NCBI RefSeq assembly: GCF_000468755.1 | Contig: NZ_AWEZ01000045.1 | Coordinates: 124,001 to 188,000 of the forward strand | DNA: 64,000 bases | Origin: Olsenella profusa F0195 | Lineage (GTDB): Bacteria > Actinomycetota > Coriobacteriia > Coriobacteriales > Atopobiaceae | Direction of reading: 5' to 3' | Translations under genes and position numbers: made by a program | Shown: positions 53,890-62,028 of the stretch, in pieces | Layout: every line of letters begins with the position of its first letter | How positions within the stretch are numbered: the first letter of the stretch is position 1 | The notes under the pieces: model-generated | Database searches by the model: none | Told to the model about the DNA's origin: nothing | What the model saw: only the letters and a program-made list of their open reading frames with translations

Positions 53890-54627
53890 TTATCGCTTGT
53901 GGACGGTGTCGCGCCACCTCTCGAGATTCACGATGGCATAGGGATTGCCCCTCTTGTCCATGAGCCCAACGGTTCTGTCGCCGGCCGTACCATAGAGGCG
54001 CGGGTGAATGGTGTCACCGAGAAGAGCCATGCTTCTGTACTGCGCGTAGATGCGGTGGGGGATGTGATACCCATCGGCATGCGCTGCGCCGTCGAGCGCC
54101 ATCTGGATGTAGTTCGCATTGTTGACGTGACGATTCGTGTCAAGCAGCCGCTCCGACACCACGATGGGGGCCAGCTCGACGAAGGGACCCTCCACCTGCG
54201 CCCTGCGCCGTGTGGGCGGTAAGTCTATGCGAGGCTCGCCGGAGACGTAGGCCAATTGGCTCGGGGGCACGCGTATGGGCATGCCCTTCTGGGTATCGAA
54301 CACGAACCACAACGAGTCGGCCCTTACGAGTACCGTGCCCGAGGACGAGGTGATGGTAAAGCAGCGCACGGCCTGTGAGCGCCTGAGGCCTGGGCACCAT
54401 GTGCCCGTGGTGATGGTCTCACCCAGGGCCGGCAGGCCCTCGATCTCTATCTGCCAGGCGGCGACGAGCCAGCTGTAGTGGTTCCGCCTCATGTGCTCGG
54501 GTCCCAACCCCAGCTCGATGGCATGAAAGGTGGAGCAGTCCTGGAGGTAGTCGATCATCCCCCGTATGGAGAGGCTGCCCGTTTCGTCACACTCGCTGTA
54601 GCGGATCCTGCTCTCGAAGGAGTACAC
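53890..54627 (-). CDS. Acyl-ACP thioesterase (FatA/FatB family)
   Basis: The 245-residue product starts at a GTG (54625-54627) with GGGGGAGG upstream, beginning VYSFESRIRYSECDETGSLS. It has two hotdog domains; DTNRHVNNANYIQMAL carries the catalytic N-x-x-x-H-x-N pattern of plant-type thioesterases. It releases fatty acids from ACP. The frame is open further upstream but overlaps the kinase gene, so the GTG is preferred. The DAG kinase stop is only 2 bases away. Confidence 0.88.
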   Translation of the reverse strand: MYSFESRIRYSECDETGSLSIRGMIDYLQDCSTFHAIELGLGPEHMRRNHYSWLVAAWQIEIEGLPALGETITTGTWCPGLRRSQAVRCFTITSSSGTVLVRADSLWFVFDTQKGMPIRVPPSQLAYVSGEPRIDLPPTRRRAQVEGPFVELAPIVVSERLLDTNRHVNNANYIQMALDGAAHADGYHIPHRIYAQYRSMALLGDTIHPRLYGTAGDRTVGLMDKRGNPYAIVNLERWRDTVHKR

Positions 54628-54629
54628 CG

Positions 54630-55652
54630 CTACCTCCCCCCGTGGACGTCGACGGTGCCACGTACGAGGCGCGCGCTGGTGTGATAGGGGCTGGCATGGT
54701 CGATGGTCAGGCGTGTTGAGGCAGGACGCACCTGTGCGGAGAAACCGTGCGTGCATCCCTCGATGACCTCGCCATCAATCTGCATCGGCATGGAGCTGTC
54801 GGACTGCACGGATATGCGTCTGCCCCTGAAGTGCTCGATGTGGGGTCGGCCGATGCTTTTGCCCGTACGGTCGAGCACGCCCGCAAAGATGGGGCGCAGG
54901 AGCCCTGCGGCCTCCGATGCCTCGAGCACGATGACGTCAAGCTTCCCATCGTCCATGCGGCAGTCCGAGACGATCTCGATCTCGCCCTGCATCATAGCGT
55001 TGTTGGCGACCATGCAGGAGATGCCGTCACGCTCGCAGACGGTGCCATCGCAGTCGATGGTGAAGTGCAGCATGGTTGGATGGAGGTTCGAGAAGGCGGC
55101 GGCGAAGTAGGCAGCCTCGCCCATACGCCGCTTGTTGGGCAGTGCCGCTCTCATGAGCTGCGCGTCAAAGCCCATGCCCGCCATGAGGGCAAAGCCCCGG
55201 GCATGATCGGAGCCACCATCCGTGTGCCAGCTCATCGTGCCCAGGTCGCCTCGGAAGCAGGTGAGCTCATGGCAGGCATGCGCCATGGCCTGCGGCTCCA
55301 TGGCGTTGCCAAGGTTGGCAAAGAGCAGGTTGGCCGTGCCTGACGGGAAGATGCAGGTGGGAATGTCGCGTCCTGCGAGGGCGTCCAGGGCGTTCGCGAC
55401 CGTCCCGTCACCCCCTGAGAGGATCACGAGGTCAAACGAGGAGGCATCCCGCAGCGCGTGCTCGATGGCCTCCCCCTCGTCCAACACCCGCAGCACGCAC
55501 TCGTCGCCCGGGCGGACAAGGAAGCGCTCGAACTCGAAGATGGCATCCGAGCCAAAGCCAGAGCGATTGTTGTGGACGATGAGGCTCCGCACACGCAGGT
55601 ACCCTTCATTCGCTATGATAGTTGGCATTGCGCACACAGCTCGTGCTCCCAT
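54630..55652 (-). CDS. Diacylglycerol/lipid kinase family protein
   Basis: The product has the DAGK catalytic motif LVILSGGDGTVANALDALAG and FPSGTANLLFANLGNA, then MAGMGFDAQLM and the C-terminal domain with RISVQSDSSMPMQIDGEVIE. It phosphorylates diacylglycerol or a similar lipid; with the adjacent thioesterase it points to lipid turnover. The ATG at 55650-55652 has a weak GGAG; an ATG at 55628 is equally possible and would free space for the divergent rnd promoter. Confidence 0.88.
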   Translation of the reverse strand: MGARAVCAMPTIIANEGYLRVRSLIVHNNRSGFGSDAIFEFERFLVRPGDECVLRVLDEGEAIEHALRDASSFDLVILSGGDGTVANALDALAGRDIPTCIFPSGTANLLFANLGNAMEPQAMAHACHELTCFRGDLGTMSWHTDGGSDHARGFALMAGMGFDAQLMRAALPNKRRMGEAAYFAAAFSNLHPTMLHFTIDCDGTVCERDGISCMVANNAMMQGEIEIVSDCRMDDGKLDVIVLEASEAAGLLRPIFAGVLDRTGKSIGRPHIEHFRGRRISVQSDSSMPMQIDGEVIEGCTHGFSAQVRPASTRLTIDHASPYHTSARLVRGTVDVHGGR

Positions 55653-56835
55653 GATACTCCATGGCGGCCCCTGCGCCGCTCACAGACCGAATCGAGACCT
55701 CGTGTACATATCCGATCCTGTTGGACTGTCGTCATTTTGCGAGAGGGCGCGGCATCACAAGGTGTTGGCCGTCGACACGGAGTTCATCAGGGAACGGACA
55801 TATTACCCTCAGCTCTGCCTCGTCCAGGTGGGGACGGGAGAGGAATGCGCCTGCATCGACCCCATCCTCCTCGATGACCTTGCCCCGCTTGCCGACCTCC
55901 TGGCTGATGACGACATCATCAAGGTGTTCCATGCGTGTACGCAGGACCTGGAAGTCATCCATACCACCCTGGGCATCGAGTGTGCGCCGGTGTTTGACAC
56001 GCAGGTGGCGGCGGCCTTCCTGGGCCTGCGTCAGCAGATTGGCTACGGTGCGCTCGTCGAGTCCTACTGCAAGGTGCATCTGCCCAAGGCGGAGTCGCTG
56101 TCCGATTGGTCGCGCCGTCCACTTGATGCCGACGAGCTGCAATATGCCGAGGATGACGTGCGGTATCTGCCGCACATCCACGAGCGCATGGTGGAGGACC
56201 TCGCCCGCCGCGGGCGGCTCTCGTGGGTCGAGCCCGAGATGGCGCTCGTGACGGATGCGAGCCACTACGTCCGTGATCCTCGCAAGGCCTACACGCACCT
56301 CAAGCGTGTGAACTCGCTCACGCGCAAGCAGCTTGCCGTTGCCCGAGAGCTCTGTGCCTGGCGTGAGGAGCTTGCGGCACAGCGGGACATGCCGCGCAAG
56401 TGGGTCGTCTCCGACGAGGTCGTCGTGGAGGCCTGCAAACGTCTGCCGCACTCGCCCGAGCGCCTGCGACGCATTCGCGGTGCCGAGCAGCTCAAGGGCA
56501 GGGACGCCCAGGGCGCCCTTGCCGCCATCGAGCGCGGTGCCAAGGCACGTCCCGAGACATATCCCAAGAGGAGCCACCACGAGCGCCCCTCCCAGGAGGT
56601 GGAGGGCGTGCTCGACCTCATGTATGCCATGCTCAGGGTCGTCTCCAACAAGAGTGGCATTGCGTCACAGGTCATTGCCACCAAGGATGACCTCCTGGAC
56701 TTCATGCAGGGGCGCAGTGAGGCGCGCATCCGCACGTCCGGCTGGCGCTACGAGCTGGTGGGCAGGCAGTTGGAGCGGCTTCTTGCGGGCGAGACGGGGC
56801 TCACCGTCAAGGAGGGACGCGTGGAGCTCCTCTAG
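55651..56835 (+). CDS. rnd: Ribonuclease D
   Basis: The product is up to 394 residues. The DEDD exonuclease motifs are VLAVDTEFIRERTYYPQLCL, FHACTQDLEVI and YAEDDVRYLPHIHERM, and an HRDC domain follows (KQLAVARELCAWREELAAQR). It trims tRNA 3' ends. The start is uncertain: the ATG at 55651 overlaps the divergent DAG-kinase ATG inside one CATG, has no ribosome site, and later GTG/ATG codons before LAVDTEF are possible. Confidence 0.9.
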   Translation: MILHGGPCAAHRPNRDLVYISDPVGLSSFCERARHHKVLAVDTEFIRERTYYPQLCLVQVGTGEECACIDPILLDDLAPLADLLADDDIIKVFHACTQDLEVIHTTLGIECAPVFDTQVAAAFLGLRQQIGYGALVESYCKVHLPKAESLSDWSRRPLDADELQYAEDDVRYLPHIHERMVEDLARRGRLSWVEPEMALVTDASHYVRDPRKAYTHLKRVNSLTRKQLAVARELCAWREELAAQRDMPRKWVVSDEVVVEACKRLPHSPERLRRIRGAEQLKGRDAQGALAAIERGAKARPETYPKRSHHERPSQEVEGVLDLMYAMLRVVSNKSGIASQVIATKDDLLDFMQGRSEARIRTSGWRYELVGRQLERLLAGETGLTVKEGRVELL

Positions 56836-56948
56836 CCTAGGGTCATGGTTCGTTGTTGTAGCATATGCATGGTATCTTCCCTGTATGGGTGGTCTGCGCT
56901 GCGCAGGGGGTACACATCACCCAGTATCTCTACGTCAGGAGGCCTTCC

Positions 56949-57638
56949 ATGCATACCTCTCTCTTGTACGGAGACATGAGCTACTGGCTCATCATCATCG
57001 TCTCTCTCGTTCTGGGCGGTCTCACCCAGGCATACATCAAGCGCACGTACGCGCGCTGGTCAGCGGTTCCCGCCTCATCGGGGCAGACGGGGGCGGAGGT
57101 CGCCCGTCGCATGCTGGATGCGGAGGGCGCGTCCTTCGTGGGCATCGGCAGCGTCGCCGGCCACCTCACGGACTACTTCGACCCACGTGACAGCATGCTG
57201 CACCTCTCGCCCGAGAACAGCGGCGGCGGCTCCGTCGCGTCCGTGGCCGTTGCCTGCCATGAGGCGGGCCATGCCGTTCAGACGGCCCGTGGCTATCTGC
57301 CCGGCCGCATCCGCACGACCCTCGTGCCCGTCGTCAACTTCACCAGTAATGCCTGGGGCGTCGTTCTTCTGACGGGCATACTCCTCAACTTCCTGGGACT
57401 CATGCGCCTAGCCGTGTTCCTCTTCGCGTTCACGGTGCTCTTCCAGCTGGTCACGCTGCCGGTGGAGATTGACGCGTCCCGTCGGGCCGTCGCTTTTCTC
57501 GGCAGCAATGGTGGTGGCATCGATCAGCGGGGCGCCCGTCAGGTGCTGACCGCGGCGGCCCTCACCTATGTGGCATCGGCTCTCGTGTCCGTGATGCAGC
57601 TGCTCTACTACATGGGCCGCGTCAACAGGAGGAGCTAG
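56949..57638 (+). CDS. YugP-type membrane zinc metallopeptidase
   Basis: The 229-residue product has membrane helices at the N-terminus and in the C-terminal half. The zinc motif is ACHEAGHAVQTA (H-E-x-x-H, with H-E-A-G-H). PRDSMLHLSPE precedes it, as in the YugP/DUF2 metallopeptidase family. AGGAGG lies 7 bases before the ATG at 56949. The physiological substrate is unknown. It ends one base before xseA. Confidence 0.9.
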   Translation: MHTSLLYGDMSYWLIIIVSLVLGGLTQAYIKRTYARWSAVPASSGQTGAEVARRMLDAEGASFVGIGSVAGHLTDYFDPRDSMLHLSPENSGGGSVASVAVACHEAGHAVQTARGYLPGRIRTTLVPVVNFTSNAWGVVLLTGILLNFLGLMRLAVFLFAFTVLFQLVTLPVEIDASRRAVAFLGSNGGGIDQRGARQVLTAAALTYVASALVSVMQLLYYMGRVNRRS

Positions 57639-57639
57639 C

Positions 57640-59019
57640 ATGGCGAACGAGCGAGTCCTCAGCGTCAGCGAGGCCGTGCGCATCGCCAAGGGGGCCGTAT
57701 CCGCCATCCCGACCCTTGTGGTCATCGGCGAGGTGAGTGGGTTCAGGGGACCCAACGCACGCTCGGGACACTGCTACTTTGAGGTCAAGGACGCTGAGTC
57801 ATCCCTGTCGGTCATCGTGTGGCGTGGCATCTATGCAGGCTGTGGCTTCGAGCTCAAGGATGGCCTCAGGATTCAGCTGACGGGCTCGTTTGACGTCTAC
57901 CAGGGATCGGGCCGTCTCTCCTTCATTGTCAAGAGCCTGTCCCAGGAAGGCGAGGGGCGTCTGCGTCAGCAGGTTGCCAAACTCGCGCGTAAGCTTGAGC
58001 GCGAGGGGCTTATGGATCTGGCACGCAAGCGCCCCATACCGCGCTTCTGCACGCGCGTGGCCGTGGTCACGTCCCTCTCGGGCAGCGTCATCGAGGATGT
58101 CAGGCGCACGCTCGCACGCAGGAACCCCCTCGTGGAGATTCTGGAGGTGGGCTGCTCCGTTCAGGGGTCCGAGGCTCCCGCAACCATCATGCGCGCGCTT
58201 GATGTGGCCGCCGCCGCGCACCCCGATTGCATCCTGCTGGTGCGTGGCGGAGGCTCCTTCGAGGATCTCATGACCTTCAACGACGAGGCACTGGCTCGTG
58301 CGGTTGCTGCCTGCCCCGTTCCGGTGGTCACAGGCATCGGTCACGAGCCCGACACCTCCATCTGTGACATGGTCTCCGACCGGCGCCAGTCCACGCCTAC
58401 GGCGGCGGCGGAGTCCGTTGCGCCGGCATTCGACGAGCTGGTGAGCATCACGCAGACGCGCGCAAGTCGCCTCGCGCATGCCTTTGGACAGACGGTGGCG
58501 CTCGGGAAGGAGCGCGTGGGGGTGCTCTCGGCCGAGCTTGCCAAGGCCATGCGGGGCGGGCTTTCCTCCCGTGCCGCACAGCTTGACGCCTATGCCGCAC
58601 GCCCCTGTCTGACCGACCCTGCCGCGCAGCTTCACGCGCGGGAGAGTGACCTCGCGCAGACGGCCGAGCGGCTGCAGGGTGCCATGCCCCGCATGCTGAG
58701 GCAACAGGGTGCCACCCTTGCCCAGAGCGAACGGCACCTGCGAGCGCTTCCCGGCCGTATCCTGCGTCCCTTCGAGGCGGTGATGGCGCGCAGTGCCGGC
58801 ACGCTGGAGGCGCTCTCGCCCCTCAAGGTGCTCGCTCGCGGCTATGCCATCGTGCGGGATGGGAGGGGCCGCGTGGTGTCGCATGCCGCGTCGCTCGCTA
58901 GGGGCCAGGAGGTCTTCGTCCTGTTGGGGCAGGGCTCGTTTGTGGCACAGGTGAGTGGTATCAAGACAGGGAATGCCGACGGGGACGTCAGCACGGGAGA
59001 TGGGAGCCATCGTGGCTGA
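57640..59019 (+). CDS. xseA: Exodeoxyribonuclease VII large subunit
   Basis: The 459-residue product has the N-terminal OB fold (LVVIGEVSGFRGPNARSGHC, YFEVKDAESSLSVIVW) and the catalytic core (RVAVVTSLSGSVIEDVRRTL; LVRGGGSFEDLMTFNDEALA; VTGIGHEPDTSICDMVSDRR). The C-terminal coiled coil follows. It cuts single-stranded DNA with XseB, whose GTG start lies inside the end of xseA, giving translational coupling. Confidence 0.96.
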   Translation: MANERVLSVSEAVRIAKGAVSAIPTLVVIGEVSGFRGPNARSGHCYFEVKDAESSLSVIVWRGIYAGCGFELKDGLRIQLTGSFDVYQGSGRLSFIVKSLSQEGEGRLRQQVAKLARKLEREGLMDLARKRPIPRFCTRVAVVTSLSGSVIEDVRRTLARRNPLVEILEVGCSVQGSEAPATIMRALDVAAAAHPDCILLVRGGGSFEDLMTFNDEALARAVAACPVPVVTGIGHEPDTSICDMVSDRRQSTPTAAAESVAPAFDELVSITQTRASRLAHAFGQTVALGKERVGVLSAELAKAMRGGLSSRAAQLDAYAARPCLTDPAAQLHARESDLAQTAERLQGAMPRMLRQQGATLAQSERHLRALPGRILRPFEAVMARSAGTLEALSPLKVLARGYAIVRDGRGRVVSHAASLARGQEVFVLLGQGSFVAQVSGIKTGNADGDVSTGDGSHRG

Positions 59020-59284
59020 GACGTTTGACAGGAAGATCGAGGACATGAGCTTCAAGGAGGCGTCCGTGGAGCTCGAGCGCATCGTTCGCGAGCTGGAATC
59101 CGGAGACCTCGAGCTCGAGGACTCGCTGGCCTACTACGGCAGGGGGGTGGAGCTCCTTGCCAGCCTCCGTGCACGGCTCGCCGAGGCCGAGCAGAAGGTG
59201 CAGGTGCTTACGGGTGACGACGACGTGTCGGCTGACGTTCCCGACACCACCTCGGCGCCTGCGGCATCGTTCGTCGACGAGTAG
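59012..59284 (+). CDS. xseB: Exodeoxyribonuclease VII small subunit
   Basis: The 90-residue product carries the XseB signature MSFKEASVELERIVRELESG and DLELEDSLAYYGRGVELL. A GTG at 59012 has GGGAG 6 bases upstream; an ATG at 59000 is an alternative. It overlaps xseA by 8 bases. Confidence 0.94.
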   Translation: MAETFDRKIEDMSFKEASVELERIVRELESGDLELEDSLAYYGRGVELLASLRARLAEAEQKVQVLTGDDDVSADVPDTTSAPAASFVDE

Positions 59285-59295
59285 GGAGGGTTGCC

Positions 59296-59664
59296 ATGGC
59301 CACCAAGGACGACTGCATCTTCTGTAAGATCGCGAATCACGAAATCGAGTCTGAGTACGTGTACGAGGACGACAGGGTTACGGCCTTCAAGGATGCCCAC
59401 CCCCTTGCGCCCGTGCATGTGCTCGTGGTTCCGAAGAATCACTATGAGAACATCACCGATGGCGTCCCTGCCGACCTGCTCGAGGCGCTCGTACATGGTG
59501 TTGGCGAGGTCGCGCGCATCACGGGTGTGGACAAGACGGGGTTCCGTGTGATCACCAACACCGGCAACGATGCCGGCCAGACGATCCATCACCTCCACAT
59601 GCACGTCCTTGGCGGGCGGATCATGACCGATGGTGGTCCAGAGGGCGCGGGCACTGTGGAGTAA
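59296..59664 (+). CDS. HIT-family (HinT-like) nucleotide hydrolase
   Basis: The 122-residue product has CIFCKIANHEIES at the N-terminus and the histidine triad TIHHLHMHVLGGR near the end. HinT-type proteins hydrolyse nucleoside phosphoramidates and aminoacyl-adenylates. It has GGGAGG 6 bases before the ATG and follows xseB by 11 bases. Confidence 0.94.
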   Translation: MATKDDCIFCKIANHEIESEYVYEDDRVTAFKDAHPLAPVHVLVVPKNHYENITDGVPADLLEALVHGVGEVARITGVDKTGFRVITNTGNDAGQTIHHLHMHVLGGRIMTDGGPEGAGTVE

Positions 59665-59732
59665 GGGTCACGGAGGGCTATCATGTCCACGTCTACGCAG
59701 GCACGGGGGGCACAGCCCGCGAGAGGAGAGTC

Positions 59733-60911
59733 ATGAGGGTACTGGTCATCAACGCAGGCAGCTCGTCGCTCAAGTATCAGCTGCTCGACACCAAGACGCA
59801 GGAGGTGTACGCGAAGGGCAACTGCGAGCGCATCGGCATCGACGGCTCCTTCGTGGGGCATGAGGAGGACGGTGGCGAGAGGCAGAGGCTCGAGGTCGCG
59901 CTGCCCGATCACAAGCATGCCATCAAGCACGTGTTCGAGATTCTCGATGCCGCTGGCTTTGACGAGGGCAAGATCGAGGGCATCGGGCATCGCGTGGTGC
60001 AGGGCGGCTGGTACTTCCCCGAGTCCAAGGTCGTCACGGACGAGACGCTGGGCTGGGTGCGCGAGGTGGCCCCCCTGGCGCCGCTGCACAACTATGTGGA
60101 GGCCGACGTCATCGAGATCTGCCGCGAAATGTTCCCCTCCATCGGCAACGTCATCGTTGCCGACACGTCCTTCCACTACGGCATGCCCGAGAAGGCCTGG
60201 CGCTACGCCCTGCCGCGCCATGTGGTGGACAAGCTGCACATCCGCAAGTATGGTGCGCATGGCACCTCGCATCGCTACATCTGGAGGCGCACGAGCGAGT
60301 TCCTGAGGGGGGACGTGCACAAGCTGGTGTCCTGTCACCTGGGCTCCGGGGCATCGCTCTCTGCCATCCAGGATGGTCATGACATGGACACCACCATGGG
60401 GCTCACGCCGCTCGATGGCCTCATCATGGGCACCCGCTGCGGCTCCATCGACCCCGCCACGGTGTTCTACCTCAACCGCGTGGGCGGTTACTCCATCGAC
60501 GAGATCGACACCATGATGAACAAACAGTCCGGCCTGCTTGCCCTCTCTGCCGTCTCCTCCGACTCTCGTGACATCGAGGAGGGCATGAACAGGGGGGATG
60601 CCAACTGTACGTTGGCACTGGACATGTTCTACTACCGCACGGGCCAGCTCATCGCCGAAATGGCGCAGGCCATGCATGGCTTTGACACCATGGTCTTCAC
60701 CGCGGGCATTGGTGAGAACTCATCAACGATGCGCATGGGCATCGCCCGGGAGCTCGCGTGGCTCGGCGTCAGGGTCGACGAGACCAGCAATGCCGTCCGC
60801 TCCGATGAGCCCTATGCCATCTCTGCGGACGATTCCGCGGTCAAGGTGCTCGTGGTTCCCACGAACGAGGAGCTCATGATCGCCCTCGATGTCGAGGAGC
60901 TGCTTGGTTAG
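59733..60911 (+). CDS. ackA: Acetate kinase
   Basis: The 392-residue product has MRVLVINAGSSSLKYQLLD (first ASKHA motif), GIGHRVVQGG, KYGAHGTSHRYIW, CHLGSGASLSAI and MVFTAGIGENSS. It makes ATP and acetate from acetyl phosphate. Acetyl phosphate could come from phosphotransacetylase (not in the window) or from glycine-reductase chemistry. GAGAGGAGAG precedes the ATG. Confidence 0.98.
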   Translation: MRVLVINAGSSSLKYQLLDTKTQEVYAKGNCERIGIDGSFVGHEEDGGERQRLEVALPDHKHAIKHVFEILDAAGFDEGKIEGIGHRVVQGGWYFPESKVVTDETLGWVREVAPLAPLHNYVEADVIEICREMFPSIGNVIVADTSFHYGMPEKAWRYALPRHVVDKLHIRKYGAHGTSHRYIWRRTSEFLRGDVHKLVSCHLGSGASLSAIQDGHDMDTTMGLTPLDGLIMGTRCGSIDPATVFYLNRVGGYSIDEIDTMMNKQSGLLALSAVSSDSRDIEEGMNRGDANCTLALDMFYYRTGQLIAEMAQAMHGFDTMVFTAGIGENSSTMRMGIARELAWLGVRVDETSNAVRSDEPYAISADDSAVKVLVVPTNEELMIALDVEELLG

Positions 60912-60912
60912 C

Positions 60913-60945
60913 GGCCCTGTGCGTGATGAAGGCACGCACAGGGCC
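60913..60945. terminator. 13-base-pair bidirectional terminator hairpin (ackA / epimerase)
   Basis: GGCCCTGTGCGTG (60913-60925) and CACGCACAGGGCC (60933-60945) pair perfectly around ATGAAGG, immediately after the ackA stop. A second stem follows at once: GAGGCCCG (60946-60953) with CGGGCCTC (60971-60978). Together they separate two convergent genes. Confidence 0.85.
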
Positions 60946-60999
60946 GAGGCCCGTCCGACCCAGTGCCGGGCGGGCCTCGCATGCCTCTGGGCGCGTTGC

Positions 61000-61881
61000 C
61001 TAGAACGGACGGATGGTGAAGGCATGGGACGCCGTCTCGCCGGGGGCGAGCGAGCTCATGCCCCGCTTGTGCTCGAAGACGTCGTCCTCGTCGGTGGCGG
61101 TGGCACAGCCCGTCCACGGCTCGAGCGCCACGAAGGGGGCATCGTGCGCGGCGGACCAGACACCCAGGTACTGGAAGTCCTCGAACGAGACCTCGATGCC
61201 ATGACCCGCATCGGAGAGCAGGGTGACCGTGCATTCGGGCACATCCTCGAAGACGAGCGTGTCCACGGAGAACAGTGCGTGCGTGAGTGCGAGCGTGTCG
61301 CTGTCATCCAGGAGCGGCAGGCGGTCGGAGAAGTCCAGCAGGCCCGTCTTGGTGTCGATGCGTGGGGTGGCATAGGTCCAGGGACGGGCGAACTCCAGGC
61401 GATAGGAGGAGAAGTCGTTCTCGCTCTGGGGTGTGGGCACGTTGAAGGCGGGGTGTCCTCCCACGGCATAGGGGAGGGCGACCGTGCCGGTGTTGACGAT
61501 GTCGAAGCGCTCCTCGAGTGTGCCGGCATGAACCGCATAGCTCACGTTGAGACGGAAGTCATAGGGGTAGAGCTCGTGGGTCTCCTCGGTGCTGACAAGC
61601 TCGAACCTGACGTCATCCTCGGAGGAGGAGACGATTGTGTGATCGAGGGTGCGTGCGAGCCCATGACGTTTGAGCGACACCTTGCCTGCGGCGCTCAGGG
61701 CATTGTCGCCGCGCAGGCTCCCCACGATGGGGAAGAGAACAGGGGATCGACGGGGCCACCAGGTGGCGTTCCCCTGCCAGAGGAACTCGTCTTCCGCAAG
61801 ACGGATGCTCTGCAGTTCGGCCCCATGGGGGCTCACCTCCGCGGAGAGGCTCCCATTTGCGATGGTTACGTTCTCGGCCAT
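61000..61881 (-). CDS. Aldose-1-epimerase (GalM/LacX) family protein
   Basis: The 293-residue product starts MAENVTIANGSLSAEVSPHG, with FLWQGNATWWPRRSPVLFPI, YAVGGHPAFNVP (catalytic-type His) and the late FVALEPWTGCATATDEDDVF (Glu). This matches the LacX-like subgroup of mutarotases. AAAGGAG precedes the ATG. It interconverts sugar anomers; the specific sugar is unknown. Confidence 0.9.
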   Translation of the reverse strand: MAENVTIANGSLSAEVSPHGAELQSIRLAEDEFLWQGNATWWPRRSPVLFPIVGSLRGDNALSAAGKVSLKRHGLARTLDHTIVSSSEDDVRFELVSTEETHELYPYDFRLNVSYAVHAGTLEERFDIVNTGTVALPYAVGGHPAFNVPTPQSENDFSSYRLEFARPWTYATPRIDTKTGLLDFSDRLPLLDDSDTLALTHALFSVDTLVFEDVPECTVTLLSDAGHGIEVSFEDFQYLGVWSAAHDAPFVALEPWTGCATATDEDDVFEHKRGMSSLAPGETASHAFTIRPF

Positions 61882-62028
61882 GGCGCTCCTTTCTTTGGTG
61901 GATCTAGCTTACCGTGAGTTGCCAGCGGGGTACGTGAGAACGCAGCATTGTTACAAGTTGTGCGCTTGTGGCGCAATCGGGTTACCCTAATAAGGCTAGA
62001 GAAGGAACCAATCACTCAGGGAGGTCCA

